The notes under the pieces were generated by a model, which was given only the letters and a program-made list of their open reading frames with translations, did no database searches and was not told the DNA's origin. Positions 50,649 to 58,270 of a stretch of 64,000 nt of DNA are shown piece after piece. The number at the start of each line of letters is the position of its first letter. Within the stretch, counting starts at the first letter, position 1. The DNA is from Amycolatopsis sp. 195334CR (GTDB lineage: Bacteria; Actinomycetota; Actinomycetes; Mycobacteriales; Pseudonocardiaceae). Made by a program: the position numbers and the translations under genes. The stretch covers positions 744,001-808,000 of the forward strand of contig NZ_JAFJMJ010000001.1 of the NCBI RefSeq assembly GCF_017309385.1, given 5' to 3'.

Positions 50649-53012
50649 ATGAGCAACGACAACGCGGCCACGGCGTGGCTGACCGACATCCGGGTTCGGC
50701 TGTTGATCGACAACGCACTTACCAGGGCCGATCTGCGCGGACTCGACATCGACGAAGCCGAGGTGCGCAAACGGGTACTGGCGCAGACGCCCAGGCTTAC
50801 CGATGGTCTACGGGTTGAACTAGCCGCGCATCAGAAAGCCAACACGGTGGCCGACGGCGTCTCGGCGGAGCTGGACAAGCGCCTCGTTCGCCTGAAATGG
50901 GGACAGGTCGCAGGCAACGCCCTGGCGGGCGCCTGGCTGTTGCTGCTGCTGCAGTCGATGTACAGGATCGACTGGCCATGGCCACACGTCCACTTCGGCG
51001 TCTTTCCATCGTGGGACAATTCGTTCACCGCAATGTTGTTCGCAGGTTTCACCTGCGCCGCCGTGATCATCGGAAACTTCGCGCTCCGCGCGATCAAGAA
51101 CGCGATCAGGCGCCGCCACCGCAACTCGGCTGTCCAGCGTGAGGTCGCCAACACCGGTGTGAACCTGACAGACCGGGCGCAGACGGAGGTCGAAGCCCTG
51201 GTCCGCGAGGCGGTGAACGTGCTTGACGCCCCGGACGCGGCCACCGGTTCGCTGCTCACCACTGCAGAAGCTCCCGCGCTGGTCGATCTCAACACGGTGG
51301 ACACCGTCTCCTCGGTGGGGTTGCGCCAAGTCGAGGAGTTCATCGACCGTCACCCGACCTCCGCGATCGGCGTCGCCGGCCCACGCGGGGTAGGCAAGAG
51401 CACCGTACTGCGGCGAGTCTCAGCCAACAGCGTCGGCAACGAGCAACGCAAGCAGCGAGTGGGCGTTTACGTCCAGTCACCCGTGTACTACCAGGCCGCC
51501 GACTTCGTCCGCACTCTGCACGAGGAGATCGCTAGGTCCATCCTAGAAGACGCTCATGAACGGTTCGAGACGCCGGAATTGCGAATCGAACGCCGAATTA
51601 GGGCCCTGCGGAGAGCCATCACCGCACTGTTCTTCTTCTGCGGTCTCGCGCTGTCTTTAATCGCCATCAGCGGATCTTCACTCCCGACCATCCCCCCGTC
51701 CGGGGTGCTGGGAGGGGTCCTGATCGGGGTCGCCTATATCTACTTGTTCTTCGATCTGGCCGCTTCACGAGCCGGGCGTCGCGCCGGCCGCTACGCCTCC
51801 GACGAGGTGTTGCTGGCCCAGCGCGAGATCCGCAAGCTCACGTGGAACGCCAACGTGAGCAACAAGGAAAAAACCGTGCTCAAACTGCTGCCAGGGCTCA
51901 ACTCCGACAGCGAACAGCAAGTCGCCTACGCCGAACGCGACCGCAGCCATCCCGATCGCGTCGCCGATCTGCGCAACTTCCTGCAGGAGTTCCGCCGGAT
52001 CTCCAGGGTGCCCGTGGTGGTCGCGATCGACGAGCTGGACAAGATGGCCTCCGCCGAGCAGGCGATCGAAGCAGTGAACGGACTGAAGGACCTGTTCCAC
52101 ATGCAGAGCACCCATTTCGTCGTGTCGGTGTCGGAAGACGCCCTGGCCGGCTTCGCACTGCGCGGCGTGCCGGTACGGGACGTCTTCGATTCCTCGTTCG
52201 ACGACGTGGTCCGCATGCGGCCGTTCTCGGCGGAGGACTCGGTGAACCTCCTGCTGGGCCGGACGGTCAAGTTCCCGCGCGCGGCCTCTCTGTTCTGCCA
52301 CGCGCTCTCCGGTGGGCTGCCGCGTGACCTGATCAGGGCCGCCAGGAGAACCGTGGACGTGCGACGGCTAGCCGGCGAGGACATGCACGTTGAAGCGGCG
52401 TTCCGAGTGGTGGTGCGCGAGGACCTTATAGAGGCAGTGGAGGCAGCCGGGGTGAGGGCTCGAGAGCACGGCACGACCGACGACGAGGTCTCCCTGTTCA
52501 AGCTGAAGCTGGCCGTCGCCGACTCCTCAGAGCTAAGCCTGTCCGACCTCACGGCGCGGCCGGAACTGCTCACCTCAGTAGCGAGGGAACTGGCATCCTT
52601 TGTGCTAACGCTGGTTACCATCCGCGAGTTCTTCGAGCAACTGCTGCAACAGAAGTACTGGCGGCAGTCGCTCAAAGCGCCGGAGACCATCGCGCTGATC
52701 GACGAACTCGCGATGGCCAGGGCGCAGGTAGGGACGTCGCAACTTGACTGCGTGCGGCGCATCGTCGAAATACGGAAACGGGCCCAGTTGGCGCCGATTC
52801 CGGACTCGATCACGCACCGCACCGCGCCCAGTCTGGCCGCTTACAACGGTCGTGCGAACTGGCGCAAGTTAGTGAACGTCTCACCGAGATGGCTGCCAAG
52901 AGGTCGCGAACGACCGCGCGCAGATGACCTTGGCCAGCGAACGTCGCGCGGCAACGCGCTCAGCTCCGAGGCCGACCCGAACTCCGCCTCACCAAGAGCT
53001 GCGGCAGGGTAA
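50649..53012 (+). CDS. Membrane KAP-family P-loop NTPase
   Basis: A 787-residue protein of the KAP NTPase family. Walker A is AGPRGVGKST (243-252) and Walker B VVVAIDELDKM (456-466). As is typical of KAP proteins, two membrane segments (about 323-342 and 353-372) are inserted between the two motifs. Two more lie before the ATPase (about 90-105 and 127-146), so the ATPase faces the cytoplasm. KAP proteins organise membrane complexes and occur in several phage-exclusion loci (PifA type). The start ATG follows CCGGAGGGCG. The last 40 residues are low-complexity and overlap a LacI remnant on the other strand. Confidence 0.85.
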   Translation: MSNDNAATAWLTDIRVRLLIDNALTRADLRGLDIDEAEVRKRVLAQTPRLTDGLRVELAAHQKANTVADGVSAELDKRLVRLKWGQVAGNALAGAWLLLLLQSMYRIDWPWPHVHFGVFPSWDNSFTAMLFAGFTCAAVIIGNFALRAIKNAIRRRHRNSAVQREVANTGVNLTDRAQTEVEALVREAVNVLDAPDAATGSLLTTAEAPALVDLNTVDTVSSVGLRQVEEFIDRHPTSAIGVAGPRGVGKSTVLRRVSANSVGNEQRKQRVGVYVQSPVYYQAADFVRTLHEEIARSILEDAHERFETPELRIERRIRALRRAITALFFFCGLALSLIAISGSSLPTIPPSGVLGGVLIGVAYIYLFFDLAASRAGRRAGRYASDEVLLAQREIRKLTWNANVSNKEKTVLKLLPGLNSDSEQQVAYAERDRSHPDRVADLRNFLQEFRRISRVPVVVAIDELDKMASAEQAIEAVNGLKDLFHMQSTHFVVSVSEDALAGFALRGVPVRDVFDSSFDDVVRMRPFSAEDSVNLLLGRTVKFPRAASLFCHALSGGLPRDLIRAARRTVDVRRLAGEDMHVEAAFRVVVREDLIEAVEAAGVRAREHGTTDDEVSLFKLKLAVADSSELSLSDLTARPELLTSVARELASFVLTLVTIREFFEQLLQQKYWRQSLKAPETIALIDELAMARAQVGTSQLDCVRRIVEIRKRAQLAPIPDSITHRTAPSLAAYNGRANWRKLVNVSPRWLPRGRERPRADDLGQRTSRGNALSSEADPNSASPRAAAG

Positions 53013-53041
53013 CGAATTCGTTCGCCGACAGCGATCGGCCC

Positions 53042-53185
53042 TCGGCGCGGGTGATTGCGCACTAGCACCGTGGCCGCGGCGAGAGCGCGCGGTTCTTGGC
53101 TGACCGAGGTCAGTTCAACGTTGTCTAGCGAGGCGAGGCGGGTGTCGTCGTAGCCGACGACGGAGAGCTGGCCCGGTACGTCGAC
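53042..53185 (-). pseudogene. LacI-family regulator fragment
   Basis: A 48-codon piece of a LacI ligand domain: VPGQLSVVGYDDTRLASLDN, then VELTSVSQEPRALAAATVLV. No DNA-binding part is present. It is the first of four unrelated gene fragments lying end to end between the KAP gene and 53.8 kb. Confidence 0.7.
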
Positions 53186-53197
53186 ACCGCGCATCCG

Positions 53198-53290
53198 CAG
53201 GGTCAGCAGCTCGGCCACCTCAGCGGACGTCAGCGCCCTCGCCCACACCGCCAGAGCCTCGATCTCCGCGGCCTGCGGTCCCAGGTTCAC
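53198..53290 (-). pseudogene. LamG/concanavalin-like domain fragment
   Basis: A piece of about 31 codons, NLGPQAAEIEALAVWARALT then SAEVAELLTL, matching the last strand and the ALTxAEV tail of LamG domains. It lies in the same frame as the LacI piece but comes from a different kind of gene. Confidence 0.55.
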
Positions 53291-53307
53291 CGGCCGTAGG
53301 CCTCTTC

Positions 53308-53538
53308 CTAGCGCCAGGCGTTGCCCTCGATCGTCCGGTTGGCCACCCACTCGCGAGCCTTCTGCCCCAGCGCGATGCGGGCGTCGGCGTCTTGCAGCAG
53401 CTCCGTCAGCCCTGCGGGCCACCCCGACGGGTCGAGCACGAGCACGCTGGGCGCACCGGACATGTGTGCGTCCCCGTACGGCCCGCTGTCCGAGATGATG
53501 GACGGGATGCCGAGCGCGCTCATCTCCAGCAGCGCCAC
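53308..53538 (-). pseudogene. Glycosyltransferase C-terminal fragment
   Basis: A 76-codon piece, ALLEMSALGIPSIISDSGPY, then PSVLVLDPSGWPAGLTELLQ and LGQKAREWVANRTIEGNAW, the C-terminal nucleotide-sugar domain of a GT-B glycosyltransferase. The N-terminal domain is absent, so it is a remnant. Confidence 0.7.
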
Positions 53539-53584
53539 TCAAGGCGAGGTGGCCGGCAGCGGCGAAAGGATGCCGCCCAGGGGA

Positions 53585-53775
53585 GGGAGTTCCGGTGGTG
53601 GTGTCCCGGAAGTCACGCAACTTGTCCAGCAGGCCCGCCTTCAGAAACGCCTTGATCAGCGCCAAGACACGCCGGTCTACGAACACGGATTCGCAGCCGG
53701 TCCATCAGGGCGGGGTGCGAGATTTCGTCGAAGCAGGCGGCGATATCGCCCTCGAAGAGCTGCTCGGCCAGGTGG
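53585..53775 (-). mobile_element. Group II intron reverse transcriptase/maturase fragment
   Basis: Two frames give EGDIAACFDEISHPALMDRL, then, after a shift near 53,690, VDRRVLALIKAFLKAGLLDK and RDTTTGTPSPG. These match the RT domain of bacterial group II intron proteins (DIxxCFDxIxH, then GTPQGG, here GTPSPG). Only about 60 residues remain, and no intron RNA structure or full ORF is present. Confidence 0.75.
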
Positions 53776-53856
53776 TGGTCCAGGCCGCAGCACGATGTCC
53801 GGGGATGCCGGGCACCGGTCGGTGTCCGGCACCCCCGCTCTAGCGTCGGTGAAGTG

Positions 53857-54744
53857 TCACCGGACGGGCTTGGCGCACATGAGCATGTGCCACCAGAAGG
53901 GGCCGTAGGTGGTGCATCTGTAGCCGTTACGTTCGTACCACCACTTGACGGCCTGGCTGACGATGGCTTGCAGGATTATGCGGGCGCCGATGACGACGAA
54001 CCACGCCGGGTCGGCCACGACGGGGTAGGCGGTGGTGTCGTGGTGCTCGACGACCTGGCGCAGGGTGGTGCCGTCGAGTTCGAATCGGGTGGGCACTGCG
54101 GCGCCGTGGGCGTCGCGGGCCCAGGGCGCGGCGATGGTGGCCGCGGGGGTGCCGGTGGCGTCGAGGACGGTGGCGCCGCCGTCAGTGAGCAGTGCGATCT
54201 GGCCGCCCTCGGGGACGGTCACGCCGAAGTCGAACGTGGTGGGGGCCGAGGGGCCGTCGATGGTGATCAGGGCCTGCACGCCGGTGGAGGTGGGCTTGAC
54301 CGCGATGTCGGTCTGGGGGGCGGTCTGGGCGTAGACGGTGGTGCCGTCGACGACCACAGCGTCGTGGGCCTCGGTCGCGCTGGGCAGGCTCATCGCGATG
54401 CTCGTGCCGCCCGGTGTGTCGAGTTCGATGTCCTCCGAGGGGTCGGCCGGCACGGTGACCGTGGCGCCGGAGGTGGTGCGGACGAGGGTATCGCCTTCGT
54501 CGGAAACCTCGAGCGCGGCGGGGCCGGTGGTGCCGGAGGCGGCCTCGGCCAACCGCGCGGTGTCGGTGGCCTGCTCGACGACCGCCTCGTCGGCCACGGT
54601 GGTCACGACCGCCGGGTCCTGTTCCGGGTCGGTCTGCGCGGTCGCGGTGCTGGTTGTGGCCAGCACCATCGCCACGGTGGCGGCGCATGCCGTGAGCACC
54701 ATGGCGTAGCGGGAGGATCTGCGTCTGGAACGTCTGTGTAACAC
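53857..54744 (-). CDS. Secreted protein of unknown function
   Basis: A 295-residue exported protein. The GTG at 54744 follows GAGGAG. A signal peptide includes SSRYAMVLTACAATVAMVLA with cleavage near TAQ. The mature part is acidic and strand-rich with repeated short units (TSGATVTVPADPSEDIELDT, GGTSIAMSLPSATEAHDAVV, GGATVLDATGTPAATIAAPW). It ends in a hydrophobic segment AWFVVIGARIILQAIVSQAV and a Trp/Cys-rich tail (YGPFWWHMLMCAKPVR). The layout resembles actinobacterial secreted proteins with a C-terminal membrane-active tail; function unknown. It is intact, unlike its neighbours to the left. Confidence 0.7.
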   Translation of the reverse strand: MLHRRSRRRSSRYAMVLTACAATVAMVLATTSTATAQTDPEQDPAVVTTVADEAVVEQATDTARLAEAASGTTGPAALEVSDEGDTLVRTTSGATVTVPADPSEDIELDTPGGTSIAMSLPSATEAHDAVVVDGTTVYAQTAPQTDIAVKPTSTGVQALITIDGPSAPTTFDFGVTVPEGGQIALLTDGGATVLDATGTPAATIAAPWARDAHGAAVPTRFELDGTTLRQVVEHHDTTAYPVVADPAWFVVIGARIILQAIVSQAVKWWYERNGYRCTTYGPFWWHMLMCAKPVR

Positions 54745-55001
54745 GTGGGGCTCCTCACCTGCAGTGCCGCCGATTCTGTGGGCGGCAGGTGAGTGGGAAG
54801 TCGCTGGCCGACACTCCATCGCTACGTTTCGTGCTCGATGAATACGAACCGTTACTCACCAAGGTCTGCCCCGACCCAGCCCGCAGTCCCGCTCGGGCCC
54901 GCGGCACGTGTAACAGGGGATCTCGTCTGGGCGACTCACGAGTGCCGCAGAGAACGGAGCCCGAAAGTCATGACGCCGAGGCTGCTCGCTCGGACGCCGA
55001 T

Positions 55002-56018
55002 CTAAGCGTAGATGGCGATCGGGAGCACGGTGAACGACAGACCTGGAATGGTCGCCGGAAATTCAAGATCGAAAGGCGGCGGCGTCTCGCGATCGTCGTC
55101 GTTCGTGAGTCTCAGGAATTTTCTCATGTTTTCGTCACTCTCAGCGGTTCGCTCCATCAAAACAGTAAGCTGCGAGAACAGGGAATCGACCCATTCGTTG
55201 TTCATCCGATGCAGGAACTTGTTCTTCCGGAAGATGGGGACGTGCCGTTCGGGTCTGGTGATCACCTTGCCGAACACGGTGAAGGCACCGTCCAGCGGCC
55301 GATCGGGGTCAGCGGTGACGAAGTGCTCAGCCTCGCAGGCCACGAGCGCGGTGAGCTCGGTTTCGATCTCGCAGTGAAACTCCGTGGTGGTCCCGCGGCG
55401 GAAATCAGTGTGCAACGCGCTGGTGACCGTCCGCGCCAAATCGGCTTTCGTGGTCGCTTCCTGCTCGGCGACCACCCACTGGGCTTTCACCCGTTCGATA
55501 TCCCAGTCGCCGTCGATCTTGGGCAGTTTCGCTTTCCGGACGGTGTACCTGGTGACCTCGGCAACCGCGTCGGGGCTGCACAGATCCAGCAACGCGCTGA
55601 TTGGGTCCTGTCGGAACGTGCCCTGGAACTTCACCAGGTCACCCGGAGCCAGATCGCCGGCGGTGGCGCTGTCCACGGTGCGCGTCGACTTGTCCAGGAG
55701 GGCATGCAGGTTGTGCAGGTACAGGGCGATGTCGCGGGACATGGCGACCCGCTGACGCTGTGTCCAGGTGCGCGCGTCCTTGGTCGCAGAGTCGCCTCCA
55801 CCGCCCAGTTCCCCACCGAGCTTTACCAACGGGGTGGTCACGCTGGCGTTCACGCCGGCCTTGCCGGTCTTCGTGCCGGTCCTGGACGCATCGACGGTGT
55901 CGGTGGTCTCCACCTCGCTGGAGTTCGGCAGACCATCGTTCGTCGCGCTCTGGTAAAGACTCCCCATGAAGTCGGCATTTTGATAGACGATCACGCGTGG
56001 TTCCTGCTCACCGGGCAT
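55002..56018 (-). CDS. TIR-associated protein of unknown family (DUF6414-like?)
   Basis: A 338-residue soluble protein starting MPGEQEPRVIVYQNADFMGS. Early strands VIVYQNADFMGSLYQSAT and a Gly-rich loop (VKLGGELGGGGDSATKDART) precede a larger domain with DLAPGDLVKFQGTFRQDPIS, HCEIETELTALVACEAEHFV and TVFGKVITRPERHVPIFRKN. The start pattern recalls DUF6414 proteins, which are often encoded near defence genes, but I am not sure. It lies 83 bases after a TIR gene on the same strand, probably in one operon. No catalytic motif seen; a sensor or regulator of the TIR protein is possible. Confidence 0.65.
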   Translation of the reverse strand: MPGEQEPRVIVYQNADFMGSLYQSATNDGLPNSSEVETTDTVDASRTGTKTGKAGVNASVTTPLVKLGGELGGGGDSATKDARTWTQRQRVAMSRDIALYLHNLHALLDKSTRTVDSATAGDLAPGDLVKFQGTFRQDPISALLDLCSPDAVAEVTRYTVRKAKLPKIDGDWDIERVKAQWVVAEQEATTKADLARTVTSALHTDFRRGTTTEFHCEIETELTALVACEAEHFVTADPDRPLDGAFTVFGKVITRPERHVPIFRKNKFLHRMNNEWVDSLFSQLTVLMERTAESDENMRKFLRLTNDDDRETPPPFDLEFPATIPGLSFTVLPIAIYA

Positions 56019-56101
56019 CTCAAGATTGTCCTACGAACGCGACCGCCGTGCTCCACCGAGGCCGGGTGACCGCAGCCGAACGGTGACCGGCTCGGCAAGG
56101 T

Positions 56102-56818
56102 CTACGCGGCGGAGAGCGCAGCCGCTGCGGCGGCGATCTTGGCTGCGACGTTGTCCAGGGTCGACTCCTTGGTACTCAGTCCAGCGTGCGAAGCCAGCAG
56201 CGGGCTGATGTTGTTGAGGTCTTCGAAGCTCACCCCGTGCAGGACAGGGATGACGCGACGCGTCGAAAGCAGTGCTGCGAGCTCCTGCTCGGCCACGCCC
56301 TCGGACTCGATGCTCTTGAGCAGCGCGGGCGTGACCAACACGATCCCGACGCGGGAGTTTCGTAGCCCCTTGTCGATCTCGCGGATCATCAGTGAGCCGA
56401 GTGGGAGGTCTTCTTCGCTGAACCACACCGAGGCGCCGTTCGACTTCAGGTGGCCGTATAGCTCTTTCGCGCTGCTTTCCCGGTCGGCCCAGGCGTGGCA
56501 GAGGAAGAGGTCGCGGCGGTCCGGGTGCGCCTGAGCCTGCTCGCTGGCCTTCTGGGTGAAGGGCTCGACGGTGCGCCATTCGGCAGGTGTGTACGACACC
56601 GTCCTGCCGGTCCTGGTGCGGCGCAAGCCTCCGACGCCTGACGAGCCGCCATAGCCCCCGCCGCTGTAAGACGACCGGCCGCTGTAGGAAGAAGTCCGTG
56701 GCGGGTCGTAGGAGGAGTAGGAACGAGACGACCTCGACCTTCCCCCACGGCATGCCGGGCAGTTCGCAGCAGCCGCAGACGAGCGGTGGCCCTGGACTGG
56801 TGCAGTGCATTGCGCCAT
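56102..56818 (-). CDS. TIR-domain protein, putative NADase effector
   Basis: A 238-residue protein. I use the ATG at 56818. The N-terminus MAQCTAPVQGHRSSAAAANC-PACRG has three cysteines that may bind zinc. Residues 30-75 are a Ser/Tyr/Gly-rich linker (SSYSGRSSYSGGGYGGSSG). From about 100 comes a TIR domain: RRDLFLCHAWADRESSAKEL, VWFSEEDLPLGSLMIREIDK with the catalytic glutamate expected in SLMIREID or nearby, and RVGIVLVTPALLKS. Bacterial TIR proteins cleave NAD+ when a partner senses phage. It precedes the 55002 gene, the likely partner. Confidence 0.85.
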   Translation of the reverse strand: MAQCTAPVQGHRSSAAAANCPACRGGRSRSSRSYSSYDPPRTSSYSGRSSYSGGGYGGSSGVGGLRRTRTGRTVSYTPAEWRTVEPFTQKASEQAQAHPDRRDLFLCHAWADRESSAKELYGHLKSNGASVWFSEEDLPLGSLMIREIDKGLRNSRVGIVLVTPALLKSIESEGVAEQELAALLSTRRVIPVLHGVSFEDLNNISPLLASHAGLSTKESTLDNVAAKIAAAAAALSAA

Positions 56819-56901
56819 AAGTACATCGTAGAGGCACCCACCGGCACTACTGAGTCGTTTGCCGCACGGCGAGTCACCACCGAGTCGCACGACATCTGCC
56901 C

Positions 56902-57231
56902 TCAGTCCGAAGCGCGCCCGGACGACGCTGAGCCGTGCTGGTGGCTCGCGCGATGCCGGCGCATTCCGTAACTTCCAGGCACCCCCGAGACGTTGCAGTC
57001 ATCGATACCGCACCGCTCGCGGACGCCCAGTTCGATAGCCCGCTCATGCAGGTTCACCCCACCCGGCCCGTAGCCGCGGTCGACAATGCGCTGCGCGACG
57101 GTGTCGCCGTGGTGAATGGCGTTGAGGTCGGCGTCAGCTTTCTTGTCGTGCCCCTGCCGGAAAAAGGCCCCCGGCGCGATCTCGCTGCCACAACCGCAGT
57201 AGCACCAGCCCGAAGGATTCAGAGTCGTCAT
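56902..57231 (-). CDS. Small cysteine-containing protein
   Basis: A 109-residue protein starting MTTLNPSGWCYCGCGSEIAP. The WCYCGCGxxxxxGxxFxxGHDKKADAD motif is a small zinc-binding unit seen at the start of HNH- and phage-related proteins. A second Cys pair (RCGIDDCNVSG) follows, then a basic tail. It lies 83 bases upstream of the TIR gene on the same strand and could be its first operon gene. Exact role unknown. Confidence 0.6.
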   Translation of the reverse strand: MTTLNPSGWCYCGCGSEIAPGAFFRQGHDKKADADLNAIHHGDTVAQRIVDRGYGPGGVNLHERAIELGVRERCGIDDCNVSGVPGSYGMRRHRASHQHGSASSGRASD

Positions 57232-57437
57232 CAACCAAGCATGTCAAGGCATTCAAGAAAGTCAAGTATTACTTGACCTTTCCTGTGCCCGGCAGCGACG
57301 ATGGCAGCGGCTCACGGCCACCGTGGCAGCTGCGCAGCTCGCCGCCGTCACTGTGCTGTGGCTAAACCGCGGGACCGACACCTCCCCGGCGCCCACTCCC
57401 GCACCCGAGCAGCACTCCGCCGGGCCCTCCGGCGCCG

Positions 57438-57593
57438 ATGCTGCTGGCGGCGATGCCGTTCGCGGGCTCGCCGAGCATGGAGCTCAAGGCTCCTGAGCAC
57501 AACCACTGGATCGGGCAGGCCCGCCCGTCCGACACGCTGGTCACCCACGCTATATGCGAATGCGAGCGGCGCTTTCCCTGGACCGTGCCGTGA
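57438..57593 (+). CDS. Small hypothetical protein
   Basis: A 51-residue frame: MLLAAMPFAGSPSMELKAPE, then HNHWIGQARPSDTLVTHAIC and ECERRFPWTVP. The second half has a compact H-C-C pattern (HAICECERRF) that looks conserved rather than random. It could start at 57477 instead. A different frame just upstream (57,322-57,496) also looks protein-like (AAAQLAAVTVLWLNRGTDTS), so a longer, frameshifted membrane protein is possible. Confidence 0.35.
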   Translation: MLLAAMPFAGSPSMELKAPEHNHWIGQARPSDTLVTHAICECERRFPWTVP

Positions 57594-57625
57594 AGGTCCG
57601 GGGAAGACCCCTATACCGTGGTGGG

Positions 57626-58270
57626 ATGAGCGCGCCTTCGCCGGAGTTGGTCTGGTATGCCAGCTACGGGTCCAATATGTACGCCGAGCGGTTTCGGTGC
57701 TACATCGAAGGCGGCACGCCGCCTGGTGCTGAGCGCGAATATGTCGGCTGCCGTGACCGCAGCCCTGCGCGCCGGATCGCGGAGAGCGAGTTTCCCGGGG
57801 GCGTCTACTTCGCGACGGAATCCCCGGTTTGGCACGGCGGCCGGGCGTTCTTCGATCCGGCGATGCCGGGGACCGCGGCGATGACGGCGTACCTGGTCAC
57901 CCAAGGCCAGTTCGCTGATATCGCGGCTCAGGAGATGTATCGCGAGCCGGCCGCGGACCTCGACCTGAGCGCCGTGCTGGCCACGGGGCGGCACCAGGTC
58001 GGGCCGGGCCGCTACGAGACGTTGCTTCACGTTGGTGATCTCGACGGTTACCCGGTCTTGACTTTCACGGCCCCCTGGTCGGTGTCGGAGGTTGAGTTGA
58101 ATCCGCCGTCGGCCGCCTACCTGAGCACGCTCGTGAAAGGATTGCACGAGACCCACGGCTGGCCCTCGGCGAAGATCGCAAGGTATCTTTCCCGGCTACC
58201 CGGTGTGCGGGGCCATTGGTCCGCTCAGGAGATCGCCGATCTGGATCCGGACACCCGGTCACCCCGTTAG
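57626..58270 (+). CDS. Gamma-glutamylcyclotransferase-like protein
   Basis: A 214-residue protein of the GGCT-like fold. The start MSAPSPELVWYASYGSNMYA contains the YGSN loop that binds the gamma-glutamyl substrate. GGVYFATESPVWHGGRAFFD and the later PGRYETLLHVGDLDGYPVLT fit the actinobacterial BtrG-like branch. I start at 57626, before which GGTGGG stands at a proper distance. The stop overlaps the convergent neighbour's stop (58268-58269). It probably acts on small peptides such as mycothiol or antibiotic intermediates; not proven. Confidence 0.8.
   Translation: MSAPSPELVWYASYGSNMYAERFRCYIEGGTPPGAEREYVGCRDRSPARRIAESEFPGGVYFATESPVWHGGRAFFDPAMPGTAAMTAYLVTQGQFADIAAQEMYREPAADLDLSAVLATGRHQVGPGRYETLLHVGDLDGYPVLTFTAPWSVSEVELNPPSAAYLSTLVKGLHETHGWPSAKIARYLSRLPGVRGHWSAQEIADLDPDTRSPR

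Noticed and set aside
53878..53896. Palindrome around GCACATGAGCATGTGC as another hairpin-repeat copy
   Set aside because: It lies inside the coding end of the secreted protein gene and differs in stem and loop from the dispersed repeat.
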